64,000 nt of DNA from Parvibaculum sp. (GTDB lineage Bacteria > Pseudomonadota > Alphaproteobacteria > Parvibaculales > Parvibaculaceae), in NCBI GenBank assembly GCA_031291615.1, contig JARLIS010000063.1:1-64000 (forward strand), in the 5' to 3' direction. A program made the position numbers and the translations under genes. The first letter of the stretch is position 1, and each line of letters begins with the position of its first letter. The notes under the pieces were generated by a model that was not told where the DNA came from, ran no database searches, and was given only the letters and a program-made list of their open reading frames with translations. Shown piece after piece: positions 19,456 to 28,554 of this stretch.

Positions 19456-19854
19456 TCAGGAAAAAGCGGCGACGGCGACGGCGGTATTCATGAAATCCCT
19501 GAAACGGAGCCATTTTCCGCCGCGCATGGTGATGACGTGAACGAAGTCCGAATCGATGATGCGGCCGGTTGAGCGGGCCTTGAGGTTCAGGTGCCCGGTG
19601 ACGACGACCTTGTCGCCGGCGCCGAATATCTCCTCGGCGTCGAACTGGTTGATGTCGACGGAGGACAGGACGATCTCGAAAAAGCGGCGCGCCTCGTCCA
19701 TGCCCTTGTAGCGGTTGGCATAAGGTATGACCGAGGGGCCATAGAATTCGATGGCGATCTCGGGATCGAGGAAGGTCAGGATCGCCGGAATATCCTTCGC
19801 GCCGAAAGCCTCGAAAAGTTTCCGGGTTGCGGCGATGTTCTGTTCGACGGACAT
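19456..19854 (-). CDS. SnoaL-like/NTF2-like protein
   Basis: A 132-residue NTF2-fold protein of the SnoaL-like group: [62 protein letters not shown], then a strand-rich half with VVVTGHLNLKARSTGRIIDSDFVHVITMRGGKWLRFRDFMNT. Such proteins range from isomerases and hydrolases to non-catalytic binders. Its ATG overlaps the stop of the P450 gene by one base (TGATG), so it is translationally coupled and probably acts on the same substrate or pathway. Confidence 0.8.
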   Translation of the reverse strand: MSVEQNIAATRKLFEAFGAKDIPAILTFLDPEIAIEFYGPSVIPYANRYKGMDEARRFFEIVLSSVDINQFDAEEIFGAGDKVVVTGHLNLKARSTGRIIDSDFVHVITMRGGKWLRFRDFMNTAVAVAAFS

Positions 19855-21134
19855 CAGATTGCCCTCTCTTGATTTGCCGCCACCCGCAGCGTGAGTTTGT
19901 CTAGGCCGTGATTGAGCAGGCTCGCGTGCTGCGGCACGGGATCGGCGGCAAGCGCGATTTGCGGCCAGCGGTCGAGCACAGCGTTCACGAGCGAGCGCGC
20001 CTCCATGCGCGCCAGTGCCGAGCCGAGGCAATGATGGATGCCGACGCCAAAGGTCAGTTGCCTGTTCAGATTGCCGCGGCCGATGTCGAAACGGGCGGGA
20101 TCGGGAAAGATCTTCGGATCGTGGTTCGCCGCGGCAAAAAAGAGCGCAACCCACTCCCCTGCCCTTATGCGCTTGCCGCCGACATCGACGTCCTGCGTCG
20201 CGATACGGAATAGCCTTTGCGGCGGACCGCTGTGGCGCAGCGATTCATCTATGAAGGCTCCGACCAGCGATCTGTCGGCGCGCAGCCGGGCGCATATGTC
20301 CGGCATGGTGGCGAGGTTGTGCAGCAGGTTGCCGAGCAGGAAGGTCGTCGTCTCGGCGCCCGCCACGACAAGCGTGATGCAGAAGCGGATGACCTCGCCA
20401 AGCGTCAGGCGGCCTTCGGCGGTTTCGGCCGTCAGCAGCGCGGCGATAAGGCCGTCCGGCACTTTTTCGCCGCGTTGCAATGCCGCATCGAGGCTCACCA
20501 CCGTTTCCGTGAAGTAGCGCGCGAGATCGAGATTGCTTTCCTCGCGCTCGGCGGGCGTCAGGTCGGCGGAAAGCATGAAGGCCGTGCCCCAGCGGCGAAA
20601 GCGATCATATATCGCGTCGTCGAGGCCAAGGAGGCCCGCCATGACGCGGGCCGGAATGACGGATGATAGGGCGCTCATCACCTCGATGTCGCCCTCTCCG
20701 AGCGAAGCCACCATGTCGTCGACAATGTCGCGCACCCAGGGGTCGAGCGCCTCGACGCGCGGGCGCGAGAAGGCGAGATTGACGATGTTGCGCAGGCGGT
20801 CGTGCTCGGGATTGTCGTGATTGACGAGCATCAACGTCGGCGCGGAAGACTGCTCCTGCAACGGATCGCGCGAGGAAAAAAGGCGGTGATCCCGGGCGGC
20901 GGCGGAGACGTGCTCGTAATCGAGCAGCACCCAAGCGGTGACGGCTTCGTCGGCATCCGGGATCGTTCCCGGCGGATAATCGCGATAGCCGTAGACGGGC
21001 GCATGAGGGCGGAGCCGCTCGTAGAGCGCATAGGGCGAGGCGATGGTCTCTCCCCTCGGCAGGGCCGCAACAAGTTCCGCGACCGCCGGCGCTTCCTCAA
21101 GCGTTTCCCGCCGTTCTTCCTTGACCGATGACAT
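19854..21134 (-). CDS. Cytochrome P450
   Basis: A soluble bacterial P450 of 426 residues. The heme-binding loop [17 protein letters not shown] carries the cysteine ligand; the I-helix oxygen-activation motif is AGAETTT; the K-helix ExxR is ESLR; and [22 protein letters not shown] is the C-helix region. It is coupled to the SnoaL-like gene downstream and divergent from a MarR-type regulator. No ferredoxin or reductase gene is adjacent, so electrons must come from elsewhere. The substrate cannot be inferred. Confidence 0.93.
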   Translation of the reverse strand: MSSVKEERRETLEEAPAVAELVAALPRGETIASPYALYERLRPHAPVYGYRDYPPGTIPDADEAVTAWVLLDYEHVSAAARDHRLFSSRDPLQEQSSAPTLMLVNHDNPEHDRLRNIVNLAFSRPRVEALDPWVRDIVDDMVASLGEGDIEVMSALSSVIPARVMAGLLGLDDAIYDRFRRWGTAFMLSADLTPAEREESNLDLARYFTETVVSLDAALQRGEKVPDGLIAALLTAETAEGRLTLGEVIRFCITLVVAGAETTTFLLGNLLHNLATMPDICARLRADRSLVGAFIDESLRHSGPPQRLFRIATQDVDVGGKRIRAGEWVALFFAAANHDPKIFPDPARFDIGRGNLNRQLTFGVGIHHCLGSALARMEARSLVNAVLDRWPQIALAADPVPQHASLLNHGLDKLTLRVAANQERAI

Positions 21135-21176
21135 TCCGGTTCTCCCTCGGCTTAAATCCCGGGATAATTCTCAACA

Positions 21177-21203
21177 TAAACTATTTATTTTGTAAACTGT
21201 TTA
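21177..21203. promoter_or_regulatory. Candidate MarR-type operator pair
   Basis: Two near-identical AT-rich palindromic boxes, TAAACTATTTA at 21177-21187 and TAAACTGTTTA at 21193-21203, lie 16 bp apart centre to centre, in the gap between the divergent P450 and regulator genes. Spacing and position suit control of both promoters by the regulator at 21278. Confidence 0.55.
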
Positions 21204-21277
21204 AGCGAAGCGGGACGCCGCCGAGGTCGGCTAGACTGCGCGGATGATTCCCCGCCCCGTCGCGCGGGCTTTCGGAA

Positions 21278-21799
21278 GTGAAGACAGTGGCCGCAAAAAA
21301 ACCGTCGCCGGACAAGACCGCCAAGCCGGGCAAAGCGCCGAGGGACGCGGCGCTGCGTTTCCTCGAGCACTATTATCCGATCCACTACAAGGCGGGGATC
21401 GGCGTGGAGGACGCGCTGCGCGGTGGCGTGCTCGGCCGGCACCAGGTTGCGATCCTGTGGCTCATCCATTCGGAGGGGCGGCAGGGGCGCGAGATGAACC
21501 GCAAGGCCATCGAGCAGTCGCTCTCGACCTGGTTCGAGATTTCAGGCGCGGCGATCACCAAGGCTTTGCGCAGCATGGCGCAGCAGCCGCTCGAACTGGT
21601 GAAGCTCGTCGAAGACCCGGCATCGGGACGCGAGAAGATCGTCAACCTGACGCCCAAGGGCGAGGCGCATATGAGGCGCATGATCGCGCAGGGCACGGCC
21701 TATGTGCAGCGGATCATCGACCCGATGACGGATGAAGAGATCTTGGACGGCCTGCATTTTTTCGAGCGGATCGGCGAGATCGTGGACAAGTTCAAATAG
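21278..21799 (+). CDS. MarR-like winged-helix regulator
   Basis: A 173-residue protein with a lysine-rich leader and a winged-helix domain: GRHQVAILWLIHSEGRQGREMNRKAIEQSLSTWFEISGAAITKALRSMAQQPLELVKLVEDPASGREKIVNLTPKGEAHMRRM. The recognition-helix/wing pattern (VxxxxDPxxxREKxVxLTxKG) is MarR-like. The GTG start at 21278 is the first plausible one. It is transcribed away from the P450 gene, which it probably regulates. The inducer is unknown. Confidence 0.78.
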   Translation: MKTVAAKKPSPDKTAKPGKAPRDAALRFLEHYYPIHYKAGIGVEDALRGGVLGRHQVAILWLIHSEGRQGREMNRKAIEQSLSTWFEISGAAITKALRSMAQQPLELVKLVEDPASGREKIVNLTPKGEAHMRRMIAQGTAYVQRIIDPMTDEEILDGLHFFERIGEIVDKFK

Positions 21800-21841
21800 C
21801 CCGCTGCTTGGCTTTCGATGGGCCGTCTAAACTGCGCGGAT

Positions 21842-22618
21842 TCAGGCGCCAACGCGGGGGCCGACGAGGGCGAATGACGTGCCCTGCGGGTCGCGGCACG
21901 GGGTGACGAACTGACCTCCCGGCACCTCATGCGGCGCGACGAGAATATTGCCGCCCGCATCCGTGACGCGCTTTGCCGCCGCGTCGATATTCTCGACGTT
22001 GAAATAGAAGAGCCAATGCGGGCGCGGCGCGGCGGCTGCGGTCTTCATGGCGCCGATGTCCTCCGCTCCGGCATTGATGATCTGGTAGATGCCTTGCGGA
22101 CCCATATCCATGGCGCGGGATTTCCGCCAGCCGAAATGCTTGCTGTAGAAGTCGAAGGCGGCCACGCCGTCGCGTGCATGGAGTTCGTTCCAACCGCCAT
22201 GTCCGGGCATCGCGGGCGCAAAGGATCTGCTCTCACCCTCGCCTTGCGGCGTCATCACATAGAACGGGGCCTGTTGGGGGTCCGTGACCATGGCGAAGCG
22301 GCCCACGCCCGGGAGATCGACGGCAGGCATGAGGAGCGTACCGCCTGCGGCGGTGATCTTTGCGATGCTTGCATCGACATCGGCGACGCTCAGATAGCCG
22401 AGCCATGCCGGATGGACGCCGTTTGCAATCGCGCCCGCCGGCAGAGCCATCAGACCGCCGACGGCTTCCTCGCCCATGAACCACTGGCGGTAGTCCATGC
22501 CGGGCGCACCGCTCGACTTCACCGTCCAGCCGATAACGGCGGCATAGAACTTCGCGGCGGCGTCGATGTCGCTGGTGATGAGTTCGTACCAGATGAACGC
22601 GCTCGGTTTTCCCTGCAT
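21842..22618 (-). CDS. VOC family protein with two glyoxalase-like domains
   Basis: A 258-residue vicinal-oxygen-chelate protein with two repeats. Domain one begins FIWYELITSDIDAAAKFYAAVIGWTVK; domain two begins GHGGWNELHARDGVAAFDFYSKHFGWRKS. Each ends in a strand pair with G-G-x-L-(L/V) (ITAAGGTLLMPAVDLPGVGRFAMVTDPQ; VTDAGGNILVAPHEVPGGQFVTPCRDPQGTSFALV). Such proteins are often annotated as hydroxylase-like or antibiotic-resistance related, but the substrate is unknown. The TetR gene lies 19 bp upstream on the same strand. Confidence 0.85.
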   Translation of the reverse strand: MQGKPSAFIWYELITSDIDAAAKFYAAVIGWTVKSSGAPGMDYRQWFMGEEAVGGLMALPAGAIANGVHPAWLGYLSVADVDASIAKITAAGGTLLMPAVDLPGVGRFAMVTDPQQAPFYVMTPQGEGESRSFAPAMPGHGGWNELHARDGVAAFDFYSKHFGWRKSRAMDMGPQGIYQIINAGAEDIGAMKTAAAAPRPHWLFYFNVENIDAAAKRVTDAGGNILVAPHEVPGGQFVTPCRDPQGTSFALVGPRVGA

Positions 22619-22637
22619 CGCGGCCTCCCTCTGAATG

Positions 22638-23258
22638 CTATTTCTGCGGCCTGAAAAGAAGTTCGATGTAGCGCTTCAGATGCGCGATGCTTTCGGAAGC
22701 GAATTCCGCGCCGTCGCCCGCCTTGGCGAGAATGAACCCGCCCTGCAACACCGCCTGGGTATGCAAAGCGAGCGAGCGCGGCGACAGGCGCTTAACGCCA
22801 TAAAGCTTCATCGCCGCCGCTATGTCGGCCTCAAGGCTTGCCGCATGATCGAAAATGCTTGCGCGGCAGGCATCGCGGATCGGCGGGTTCGTCGCATAGG
22901 TCTCCTGCACCATGGTGCCGACAAGACAGGTGAAGGCCTCAAGCGGCCCGTCGATCAGATCCGCGCGGAAATCGATATAGCCGAGCACGCGGTCGAGCGG
23001 ATCGGCGTGGCGGTGATAGGGAGCGTCGGCGAAAAGCGCCGCCGTCGTCTCCGACCAGTAATCGGCGGCGGCGACGCCCAGCGCCTCCTTGCTTTCGAAG
23101 TGATGGAAGAATGCGCCCTTGGTGACGCCCGCCGCGACGCAAAGATCGTCCACCGTGGTGCCGCTATAGCCCTTGGTACGAATGACGGAGCGCGCCGCTT
23201 CCAGCAATTTGATGCGGGCGCTCGGGGGCCTGTCGGAAATCGTGGTCGATCTGGTCAT
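22638..23258 (-). CDS. TetR family transcriptional regulator
   Basis: A 206-residue TetR repressor. The N-terminal helix-turn-helix reads IKLLEAARSVIRTKGYSGTTVDDLCVAAGVTKGAFFHHFESKEALGVAAADYW; the C-terminal ligand domain is helical. A near-perfect operator sits eight bases before its start codon, so it is very likely autoregulated and controls the VOC gene that follows it. Confidence 0.9.
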   Translation of the reverse strand: MTRSTTISDRPPSARIKLLEAARSVIRTKGYSGTTVDDLCVAAGVTKGAFFHHFESKEALGVAAADYWSETTAALFADAPYHRHADPLDRVLGYIDFRADLIDGPLEAFTCLVGTMVQETYATNPPIRDACRASIFDHAASLEADIAAAMKLYGVKRLSPRSLALHTQAVLQGGFILAKAGDGAEFASESIAHLKRYIELLFRPQK

Positions 23259-23265
23259 GGAATAA

Positions 23266-23287
23266 ACATACCTACCAGTCGGTATGT
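23266..23287. promoter_or_regulatory. TetR operator
   Basis: A 22-bp inverted repeat with perfect 7-bp arms, ACATACC (23266-23272) and GGTATGT (23281-23287), around TACCAGTC. It has the form of operators seen for TetR repressors of this subgroup and lies directly upstream of the TetR start at 23258. Confidence 0.8.
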
Positions 23288-23328
23288 GTCAACCGCTTAT
23301 TCCATTCCCGACTTGGAGCGAGGCGCCG

Positions 23329-24309
23329 TCAATCCTCCGAACCGATGCGGCGGCGCCAGGCCGAGGGCGGCACGCCCATCATCTTCTTGAATGCGCGGCT
23401 GAAGGCGGCCTCGGACTCGTAGCCGATCTCGGCGGCGATGGTGGCGAAGTTGGAACTGCCGCCGGCGAGGCTTCCAAGCGCGATCTGCATTCGCCATTTG
23501 GAGAGGTAATGCAGCGGCGGCGTGCCGACGAGGTCCGTAAATCGTTCCGCCAGAACGGAGCGCGACAGACCGACCTCCTTCGCCAGCATATCGAGCGTCC
23601 AGCGACGGGCCGGATCGCCATGCATCAACGATAGTGCCTTGCCCACGAATGGATCGCGCAGACCGGCAAGCCAACCCGACTGCTCGGGCGGCAGCGCCTC
23701 AAGATGCCTGCGCACGACCTCGATGAACATCAACTCGCTCAACCGCGCGAGGATGCTTTCGCCACCCGCGCGCTTGTTCGCGGATTCCGACACGGCGACA
23801 CGGATGAACTGACCGATCCAGCCTGCATCGCTGCCTATGCCGCCGCCGCTCCTGATCACGGGCGGCAGATTGTCGAAAAGTGGATTGAACGGTCGCGCAT
23901 CGCAAGCGAGGAAGCCGCAGACGAGCTTCGCCGATGCGGGACCGTTGCCGCCCGTGCTCACAAAAAATGGAAAGCCAGTTGCCGTCGCCGCATCCATGGC
24001 ATCCGCGGCGAATGGATCGGCGCGCATGCCCGGTTTGCTGGACATGACATGCGGATCACCCCTGGTAAAGACGATGACTTCACCCGCGCGCACCTCAAAG
24101 GCATCCCCGCCAATGACCGTCGCGTAGCAGCTGCCTTCGGTCACGACATGATAGGCAATGAGCTGCTCCGCGCCCGGCAGGATTTTCGGCAGAACCATTT
24201 CGCGCGAAGGCTGCTCGGCGGCCCAGGGTTCACAGGCCGCAACATCGAAGAAGGCGGCGCCGGTCAGGCGCACCGTCTTCAACACGTCGGACAATACATC
24301 CGTGGTCAT
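23329..24309 (-). CDS. AraC family transcriptional regulator with cupin domain
   Basis: A 326-residue AraC-type activator. The N-terminal cupin sensor has ILPGAEQLIAYHVVTEGSCYATVIGGDAFEVRAGEVIVFTRGDPHVMSS. The C-terminal double helix-turn-helix has LDMLAKEVGLSRSVLAERFTDLVGTPPLHYLSKWRMQIALGSL and the second motif IAAEIGYESEAAFSRAFKKMMGVPPSAWRR. It diverges from the methyltransferase gene at 24455, a plausible target. The ligand is unknown. Confidence 0.9.
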   Translation of the reverse strand: MTTDVLSDVLKTVRLTGAAFFDVAACEPWAAEQPSREMVLPKILPGAEQLIAYHVVTEGSCYATVIGGDAFEVRAGEVIVFTRGDPHVMSSKPGMRADPFAADAMDAATATGFPFFVSTGGNGPASAKLVCGFLACDARPFNPLFDNLPPVIRSGGGIGSDAGWIGQFIRVAVSESANKRAGGESILARLSELMFIEVVRRHLEALPPEQSGWLAGLRDPFVGKALSLMHGDPARRWTLDMLAKEVGLSRSVLAERFTDLVGTPPLHYLSKWRMQIALGSLAGGSSNFATIAAEIGYESEAAFSRAFKKMMGVPPSAWRRRIGSED

Positions 24310-24454
24310 CCGATCCTGTCTCCTGACTCAAATGCCGGACGCAATGTCATGAAATTCGGACGCCGGATCATTCGCGGCCGCCCGGACGAAGAATAGAAAG
24401 CATGCCGACGGATCGCAACTCCGCGAGGCCTCATTAGTAGACAGGATGCATGCA

Positions 24455-25285
24455 ATGAACTTCATTAAAACCGCATCGGAGACTGTAGATTTCGAAGCGA
24501 TCAAGGCGCGCCAACAGGTCGCCTGGGGCTCGGGCGACTATGCGATGATCGGCACGACGATCCAGATTGTCGGCGAGACGCTTTGCGAGGCGGTCGATCT
24601 CCGCAGCGGTCAACAGGTTCTCGATGTCGCCGCCGGAAACGGCAACGCCACGCTCGCGGCGGCGCGCCGTTTTGGCAACGTCACATCGACGGACTATGTG
24701 GGAGCCCTTCTCCTGCGCGGCAAGGAGAGGGCCAATGCAGAGCGCTTGACCGTGAAGTTCCAGGAAGCGGACGCGGAAGCCCTGCCCTTCGCGGATGCCA
24801 GCTTCGACGTGGTGCTGTCGAGCTTCGGCGTGATGTTCGCGCCGAACCACGAAAAATCCGCAAGCGAACTTGTGCGCGTGTGCCGCCCCGGCGGAAAGAT
24901 CGGGCTCGCCAACTGGACGCCGGAGAGTTTCATCGGGCGTCTTTTCAAGACGATCGGGAAATATGTTCCGCCGGCGCCCGGCCTGAAGTCGCCCGCGCTC
25001 TGGGGATCGAGGACGCATCTCGACGCTTTGTTCGGCGGCAAGGCCAGCGTTTCGGCCGCGAGCAGACATTTCGTCTTCCGCTACAAGTCTCCCCAGCATT
25101 GGCTGGAGGTTTTCGGCGGCTATTACGGGCCCGTCCTGAAGGCGCTGGCCGCCGTCGACGAAAAGTCGCGCAAGGCTCTGGTGACGGACATCTACGCCCT
25201 GCTCGATGACGTGAACGTCGCCAAGGATGGAACGCTCGTTGCCCCCAGCGAGTATCTCGAAGTGGTTGCAACACGGACGCGCTGA
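24455..25285 (+). CDS. Class I SAM-dependent methyltransferase
   Basis: A 276-residue methyltransferase of the UbiE/COQ5-like fold. SAM motif I is VLDVAAGNGNATLAAARR; the acidic loop is TSTDYVGALL; the motif ADAEALPFADASFDVVLSSFGVMFAPNHEKSASELVRVCRPGGKIGLANWTPE is typical of small-molecule methyltransferases. ATG 24455 is better spaced from the upstream AGGA than ATG 24446. It diverges from the AraC regulator. The substrate is unknown; it is not UbiE itself by context. Confidence 0.86.
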   Translation: MNFIKTASETVDFEAIKARQQVAWGSGDYAMIGTTIQIVGETLCEAVDLRSGQQVLDVAAGNGNATLAAARRFGNVTSTDYVGALLLRGKERANAERLTVKFQEADAEALPFADASFDVVLSSFGVMFAPNHEKSASELVRVCRPGGKIGLANWTPESFIGRLFKTIGKYVPPAPGLKSPALWGSRTHLDALFGGKASVSAASRHFVFRYKSPQHWLEVFGGYYGPVLKALAAVDEKSRKALVTDIYALLDDVNVAKDGTLVAPSEYLEVVATRTR

Positions 25286-25395
25286 CGGCAGAAGCGCAAC
25301 CGAGGCCAAGGATGAAAGCGGCGGACCGGGCTCCATCGGTCCGCCGCTGTCGATTCCGGGCGGTCGATGCCGCCAGCTTGCGAGCGAGATCCACG

Positions 25396-25653
25396 CTACC
25401 GGCCGGCCAGCAAGTTCAGCCAGGGCCGCGAATGGAAGGCGCTCATCAGGACATACATCGGGATCATTCCGGTGAGAGGCGAGCCCTCATGCGCGCTGGA
25501 ACAAAGCATGTCGGGCATGCCGTGGCCCTGGGCCCATGCAATCAGCGCCATCGCGGCGAAAACCGGCGCGGCCGCAAGGCCGAGCCAGTCCGTCGCGAGG
25601 CGTGCCGCCGCAACCATGCGGCGGCCTCCGGTCCCGTCGCGCGCGATCGTCAT
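25396..25653 (-). CDS. Small membrane protein downstream of DUF899 gene
   Basis: An 85-residue protein with two hydrophobic stretches (LATDWLGLAAAPVFAAMALIAWAQG and SPLTGMIPMYVLMSAFHSRPWLNLLAG). Its start overlaps the DUF899 stop as ATGA, so the two are coupled. An internal ATG at residue 13 could also be the start. I do not recognise a family with certainty; the region around PLTGMIPMYVLMSAFH is the most likely conserved part. Confidence 0.6.
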   Translation of the reverse strand: MTIARDGTGGRRMVAAARLATDWLGLAAAPVFAAMALIAWAQGHGMPDMLCSSAHEGSPLTGMIPMYVLMSAFHSRPWLNLLAGR

Positions 25654-26423
25654 CTCGCGGCCGTCCCGTAGCTGTCATGGTGACGCCACCAGACGCCTTC
25701 TTCGTTACGACCTTTCGGGGCACGGTCGAGCCACTGATACATGCTCCAGAGCCCGTCCAGTCCGCGGGCATAAGTCGAATAGGTGTGATAGACGACGCCA
25801 TCCTCGAGAACGAAAGCACTGAGGCCCGGCCGCTCGCGCAGATAGGCGATGGGTGCCGCTCCCGTGCTCGCCGCATTTTCGATCACGACAGGCGGGATAG
25901 TCGCCTCGGTCATCGCATGGCCGCCGACGCGGTAGTTGTATTCAGTGCCACCCCTGCTTTGCTCGTCTTCAGTGATCGACACATTGAAATCGAAGTTGAA
26001 GTCGCCGTCTTTCGACGAGGCCCAGGGAAATGACCAGCCCATCCTCTGTCGGAACGCCTGCAACTTCGGCAATGGCGCGCGCGATGCCGCCCAGAGCATC
26101 ACATCGTGATTGGCGAGATGCGTGGCGATGCCGTCGAAGCCGTCGGCAATGGCCGAGCAGGAAGGGCAACCTGCCTTGTAATCCGGTCCGAACATGAAGT
26201 GATAGACCAGAAGGTGCGAACGACCCTTGAAGAGATCGGCGAGCGACGCTTCGCCATCTTCGGTATCGAAGCTGTAGTTTTTGTCGACGCGGACCCAAGG
26301 CAAGGCCTGCCGTTTTCCAGCGACGGCATCGCTCTGTCGCGTCAGCATCTTTTCCGCGTCGAGCAATTCGAGCCGGGCGGCCAGCCATTCTTGACGAGTT
26401 GCGATCTTGTGTATTGTCATCAT
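25650..26423 (-). CDS. DUF899 thioredoxin-like protein
   Basis: A 257-residue protein of the DUF899 family, which has a thioredoxin-like fold: EWLAARLELLDAEKMLTRQSDAVAGKRQALPWVRVDKNYSF, the strand LLVYHFMFGPDYKAGCPSCSAIADGF with a CPSC active-site-like pair, and YARGLDGLWSMYQWLDRAPKGRNE near the end. Redox activity is inferred from the fold only. It diverges from the TPR/winged-helix regulator at 26507 and is coupled to a small membrane protein. Confidence 0.85.
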   Translation of the reverse strand: MMTIHKIATRQEWLAARLELLDAEKMLTRQSDAVAGKRQALPWVRVDKNYSFDTEDGEASLADLFKGRSHLLVYHFMFGPDYKAGCPSCSAIADGFDGIATHLANHDVMLWAASRAPLPKLQAFRQRMGWSFPWASSKDGDFNFDFNVSITEDEQSRGGTEYNYRVGGHAMTEATIPPVVIENAASTGAAPIAYLRERPGLSAFVLEDGVVYHTYSTYARGLDGLWSMYQWLDRAPKGRNEEGVWWRHHDSYGTAAR

Positions 26424-26506
26424 CTTTCTCCATTGTCTGAACCACTGCGGAATAGACTAGGATCGCGCTCGGACCTCCCGGGAGTGACAAGTGTGACGGG
26501 AATTCG

Positions 26507-27727
26507 ATGGACTCGCTGATCACGGCGGCGGCGCGCGCGCTCGCAACGGGCGATCCGCTCGGCGCACTGAACAGAGTGGCGCTGCGCGACGATGCGCCCG
26601 CGCTCGCTTTGCGCGGCATTGCGATGGCGCAGCTTGGAGACATGGAACGCGCGCGGGGTCTGGTACGGCGCGCGGCGCGCGCGTTCAGCCCAAGAGAGGC
26701 CGTTGCGCGCGCCCGCTGCACGGTTGTCGAGGCCGAAATCGCGCTCGCCTCGCGCGACCTCGCCTGGCCTGCAAAGTCGCTCGTATCGGCGTTGACGGTT
26801 CTGGAAACACAGGGCGACCGGGCGAATGCGGCTCATGCTCGTCTTCTCGAAGCACGGCGCCTGCTCTTGATCGGGCGTCTCGACGAAGCCGAGCGGCAAC
26901 TCGCCCAAGTCGATCTCCCCGCCCTCACTCCTGCCTTGCGAGCCGTGCACGAACTTGCCGTCGCCGGGATTTCCATGCGGCGTGTTCAGGCCGGAGCCGC
27001 ACGGGCGGCGCTCACCCGCGCGGCGGAGGCCGCGCGCTGGGCGCGCATTCCGGCGCTTGCGGCAGAGGTAAACGAGGCGCGCGCCTTGCTCAAGACGCCC
27101 GTCGCGCGGCTCATTTCGCGGGGAGAAGAGCGACCTCTGGCGCTCGAAGAGGTGGAAGCACTGTTCGCCTCGAAAGTGCTCGTCATGGATGCCTGCCGAA
27201 ACGTCGTGCGCGCCGAAAGCAAGCTCGTGCAATTGGCGCGCCGACCGGTCCTCTTCGCTCTCGCGCGGGCTCTCGGCGAAGCATGGCCGGGCGATGTGGC
27301 GCGCGACGTTCTGCTCGCGCAGGCATTCGGCGCGAAGCATGCGGACGAATCCCATCGCGCAAGGTTGCGCGTCGAGATCGGGAGGCTGCGCGGGCTGTTG
27401 AAGCCCATCGCGCAAGTGACCGCAACCAAGCACGGCTTCACGCTTACTCCGCGCGGCAGCGGCGACGTCGTCGTTCTGGCGCGGCCTGTGGAAGAGCGGC
27501 ATGCGGCGGTGCTCGCTTTTCTGGCGGACGGAGAGTCGTGGTCCGGTTCGGCGCTTGCGCTCGCCCTTGGCGCCAGCGCGCGCACCGTGCAGCGCGCGCT
27601 CAGGGAGCTCACGGCGGAGGGAAAGGTGCGGTCCTTCGGCCGCGGCAGAGCCAGGCGATGGACGACACCGCCGCTGCCCGGATTCGCGACGACATTGTTA
27701 CTCACCGCGCCGCTTCCGGGCGGCTAG
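26507..27727 (+). CDS. Regulator with N-terminal TPR-like and C-terminal winged-helix domains
   Basis: A 406-residue Ala/Arg-rich protein. Residues 1 to about 185 form helical repeats of TPR type (LALRGIAMAQLGDMERARGLVRRAARAF, RLLLIGRLDEAERQLAQVDLP). A middle region resembles an OmpR/SARP-like DNA-binding domain (LARRPVLFALARALGEAWPGDVARDVLLAQAFGAKHADESHRARLRVEIGRLRGLL). A terminal helix-turn-helix is seen in LALALGASARTVQRALRELTAEGKVRSFGRGRARRW. It is divergent from DUF899 and 9 bp before a beta-propeller gene. A regulator of this pair is a reasonable inference. Confidence 0.68.
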   Translation: MDSLITAAARALATGDPLGALNRVALRDDAPALALRGIAMAQLGDMERARGLVRRAARAFSPREAVARARCTVVEAEIALASRDLAWPAKSLVSALTVLETQGDRANAAHARLLEARRLLLIGRLDEAERQLAQVDLPALTPALRAVHELAVAGISMRRVQAGAARAALTRAAEAARWARIPALAAEVNEARALLKTPVARLISRGEERPLALEEVEALFASKVLVMDACRNVVRAESKLVQLARRPVLFALARALGEAWPGDVARDVLLAQAFGAKHADESHRARLRVEIGRLRGLLKPIAQVTATKHGFTLTPRGSGDVVVLARPVEERHAAVLAFLADGESWSGSALALALGASARTVQRALRELTAEGKVRSFGRGRARRWTTPPLPGFATTLLLTAPLPGG

Positions 27728-27736
27728 GATGGAAAC

Positions 27737-28384
27737 ATGAAACGGTCAAAAGCAGATATCGTCCGCGAATACGGGCCCTTCCCCGAGGTCGAAAGCGTTG
27801 CCGGCGTCTCGTATGACGGCAAGCAGGTCTGGTTCGCCTCCGGCAACCGGCTGAATACTCTCGACCCGGAAAGCGGCAAGGTGGTGCGGGCGCTCGACAT
27901 CGCCGGACATGCAGGCACGGCCTTTGACGGCCAGCACCTGTTTCAGATCGCGGAGAAACGCATCCACAAGATCGATCCCGCTACCGGGCGCGTGCTCTCG
28001 TCCATCCCCGCGCCCGGCGGGGGCGGCGATTCCGGCCTTGCCTGGGCGGAAGGCACGTTGTGGGTGGGCCAGCACCGGGAGCGGAAAATCCACCAGATCG
28101 ATCCGGAGACCGGCGCAATTCTCCGCACCATCGAATCCAACCGCTTCGTCACCGGCGTCACCTGGGTCGATGACGAGTTGTGGCATGGCACATGGGAAGG
28201 CGATGAGAGCGATCTGAGACGCATCGACGCGCAAACGGGCGAAGTGCTCGAACAGATCGAGTTGCCGCAAGGCGTCTTCGTATCGGGACTCGAATCCGAT
28301 GGCCGCGATCTGTTCTTTTGCGGCGGCGGCGGCAGCGGCAAGGTGAGAGCCGTGCGCCGCCCCGGCAAAGCAACTCGCGCGTGA
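27737..28384 (+). CDS. Beta-propeller (glutamine cyclotransferase/NHL-like) protein
   Basis: A 215-residue cytosolic propeller without a signal peptide. About five blades repeat the pattern G-x-x-x-W-(V/F)-x3-(R/K)-x3-(I/L)-D-P-x-(S/T)-G (VWFASGNRLNTLDPESGKVV, LFQIAEKRIHKIDPATGRVL, LWVGQHRERKIHQIDPETGAIL, LWHGTWEGDESDLRRIDAQTGEVL). This resembles Vgb-lyase and glutamine-cyclotransferase-like propellers; no catalytic residues can be assigned. It follows the regulator by 9 bp, probably in one transcript. Confidence 0.7.
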   Translation: MKRSKADIVREYGPFPEVESVAGVSYDGKQVWFASGNRLNTLDPESGKVVRALDIAGHAGTAFDGQHLFQIAEKRIHKIDPATGRVLSSIPAPGGGGDSGLAWAEGTLWVGQHRERKIHQIDPETGAILRTIESNRFVTGVTWVDDELWHGTWEGDESDLRRIDAQTGEVLEQIELPQGVFVSGLESDGRDLFFCGGGGSGKVRAVRRPGKATRA

Positions 28385-28486
28385 CGCTGCGACCGTCGTA
28401 CAGGCCGCGTTGCTTCCGCTTGTTCCGGCTCCATTAAATCAGTTGGAATTTTGTCCGGTCATTGGGCCGGTTTTCGCTGTCTTATC

Positions 28487-28506
28487 ACTTAGGTATTGAC
28501 CTAAGT
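28487..28506. promoter_or_regulatory. Operator for ArsR-type regulator
   Basis: A perfect 8-bp inverted repeat, ACTTAGGT (28487-28494) and ACCTAAGT (28499-28506), separated by ATTG, lies 48 bp before the ArsR-type gene start. Size and spacing fit an ArsR-family dimer site and autoregulation. Confidence 0.75.
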
Positions 28507-28554
28507 AATATTCGCGTCTTATGGTGAGCCATCGATCCATTCAAAGGCGGCGCA

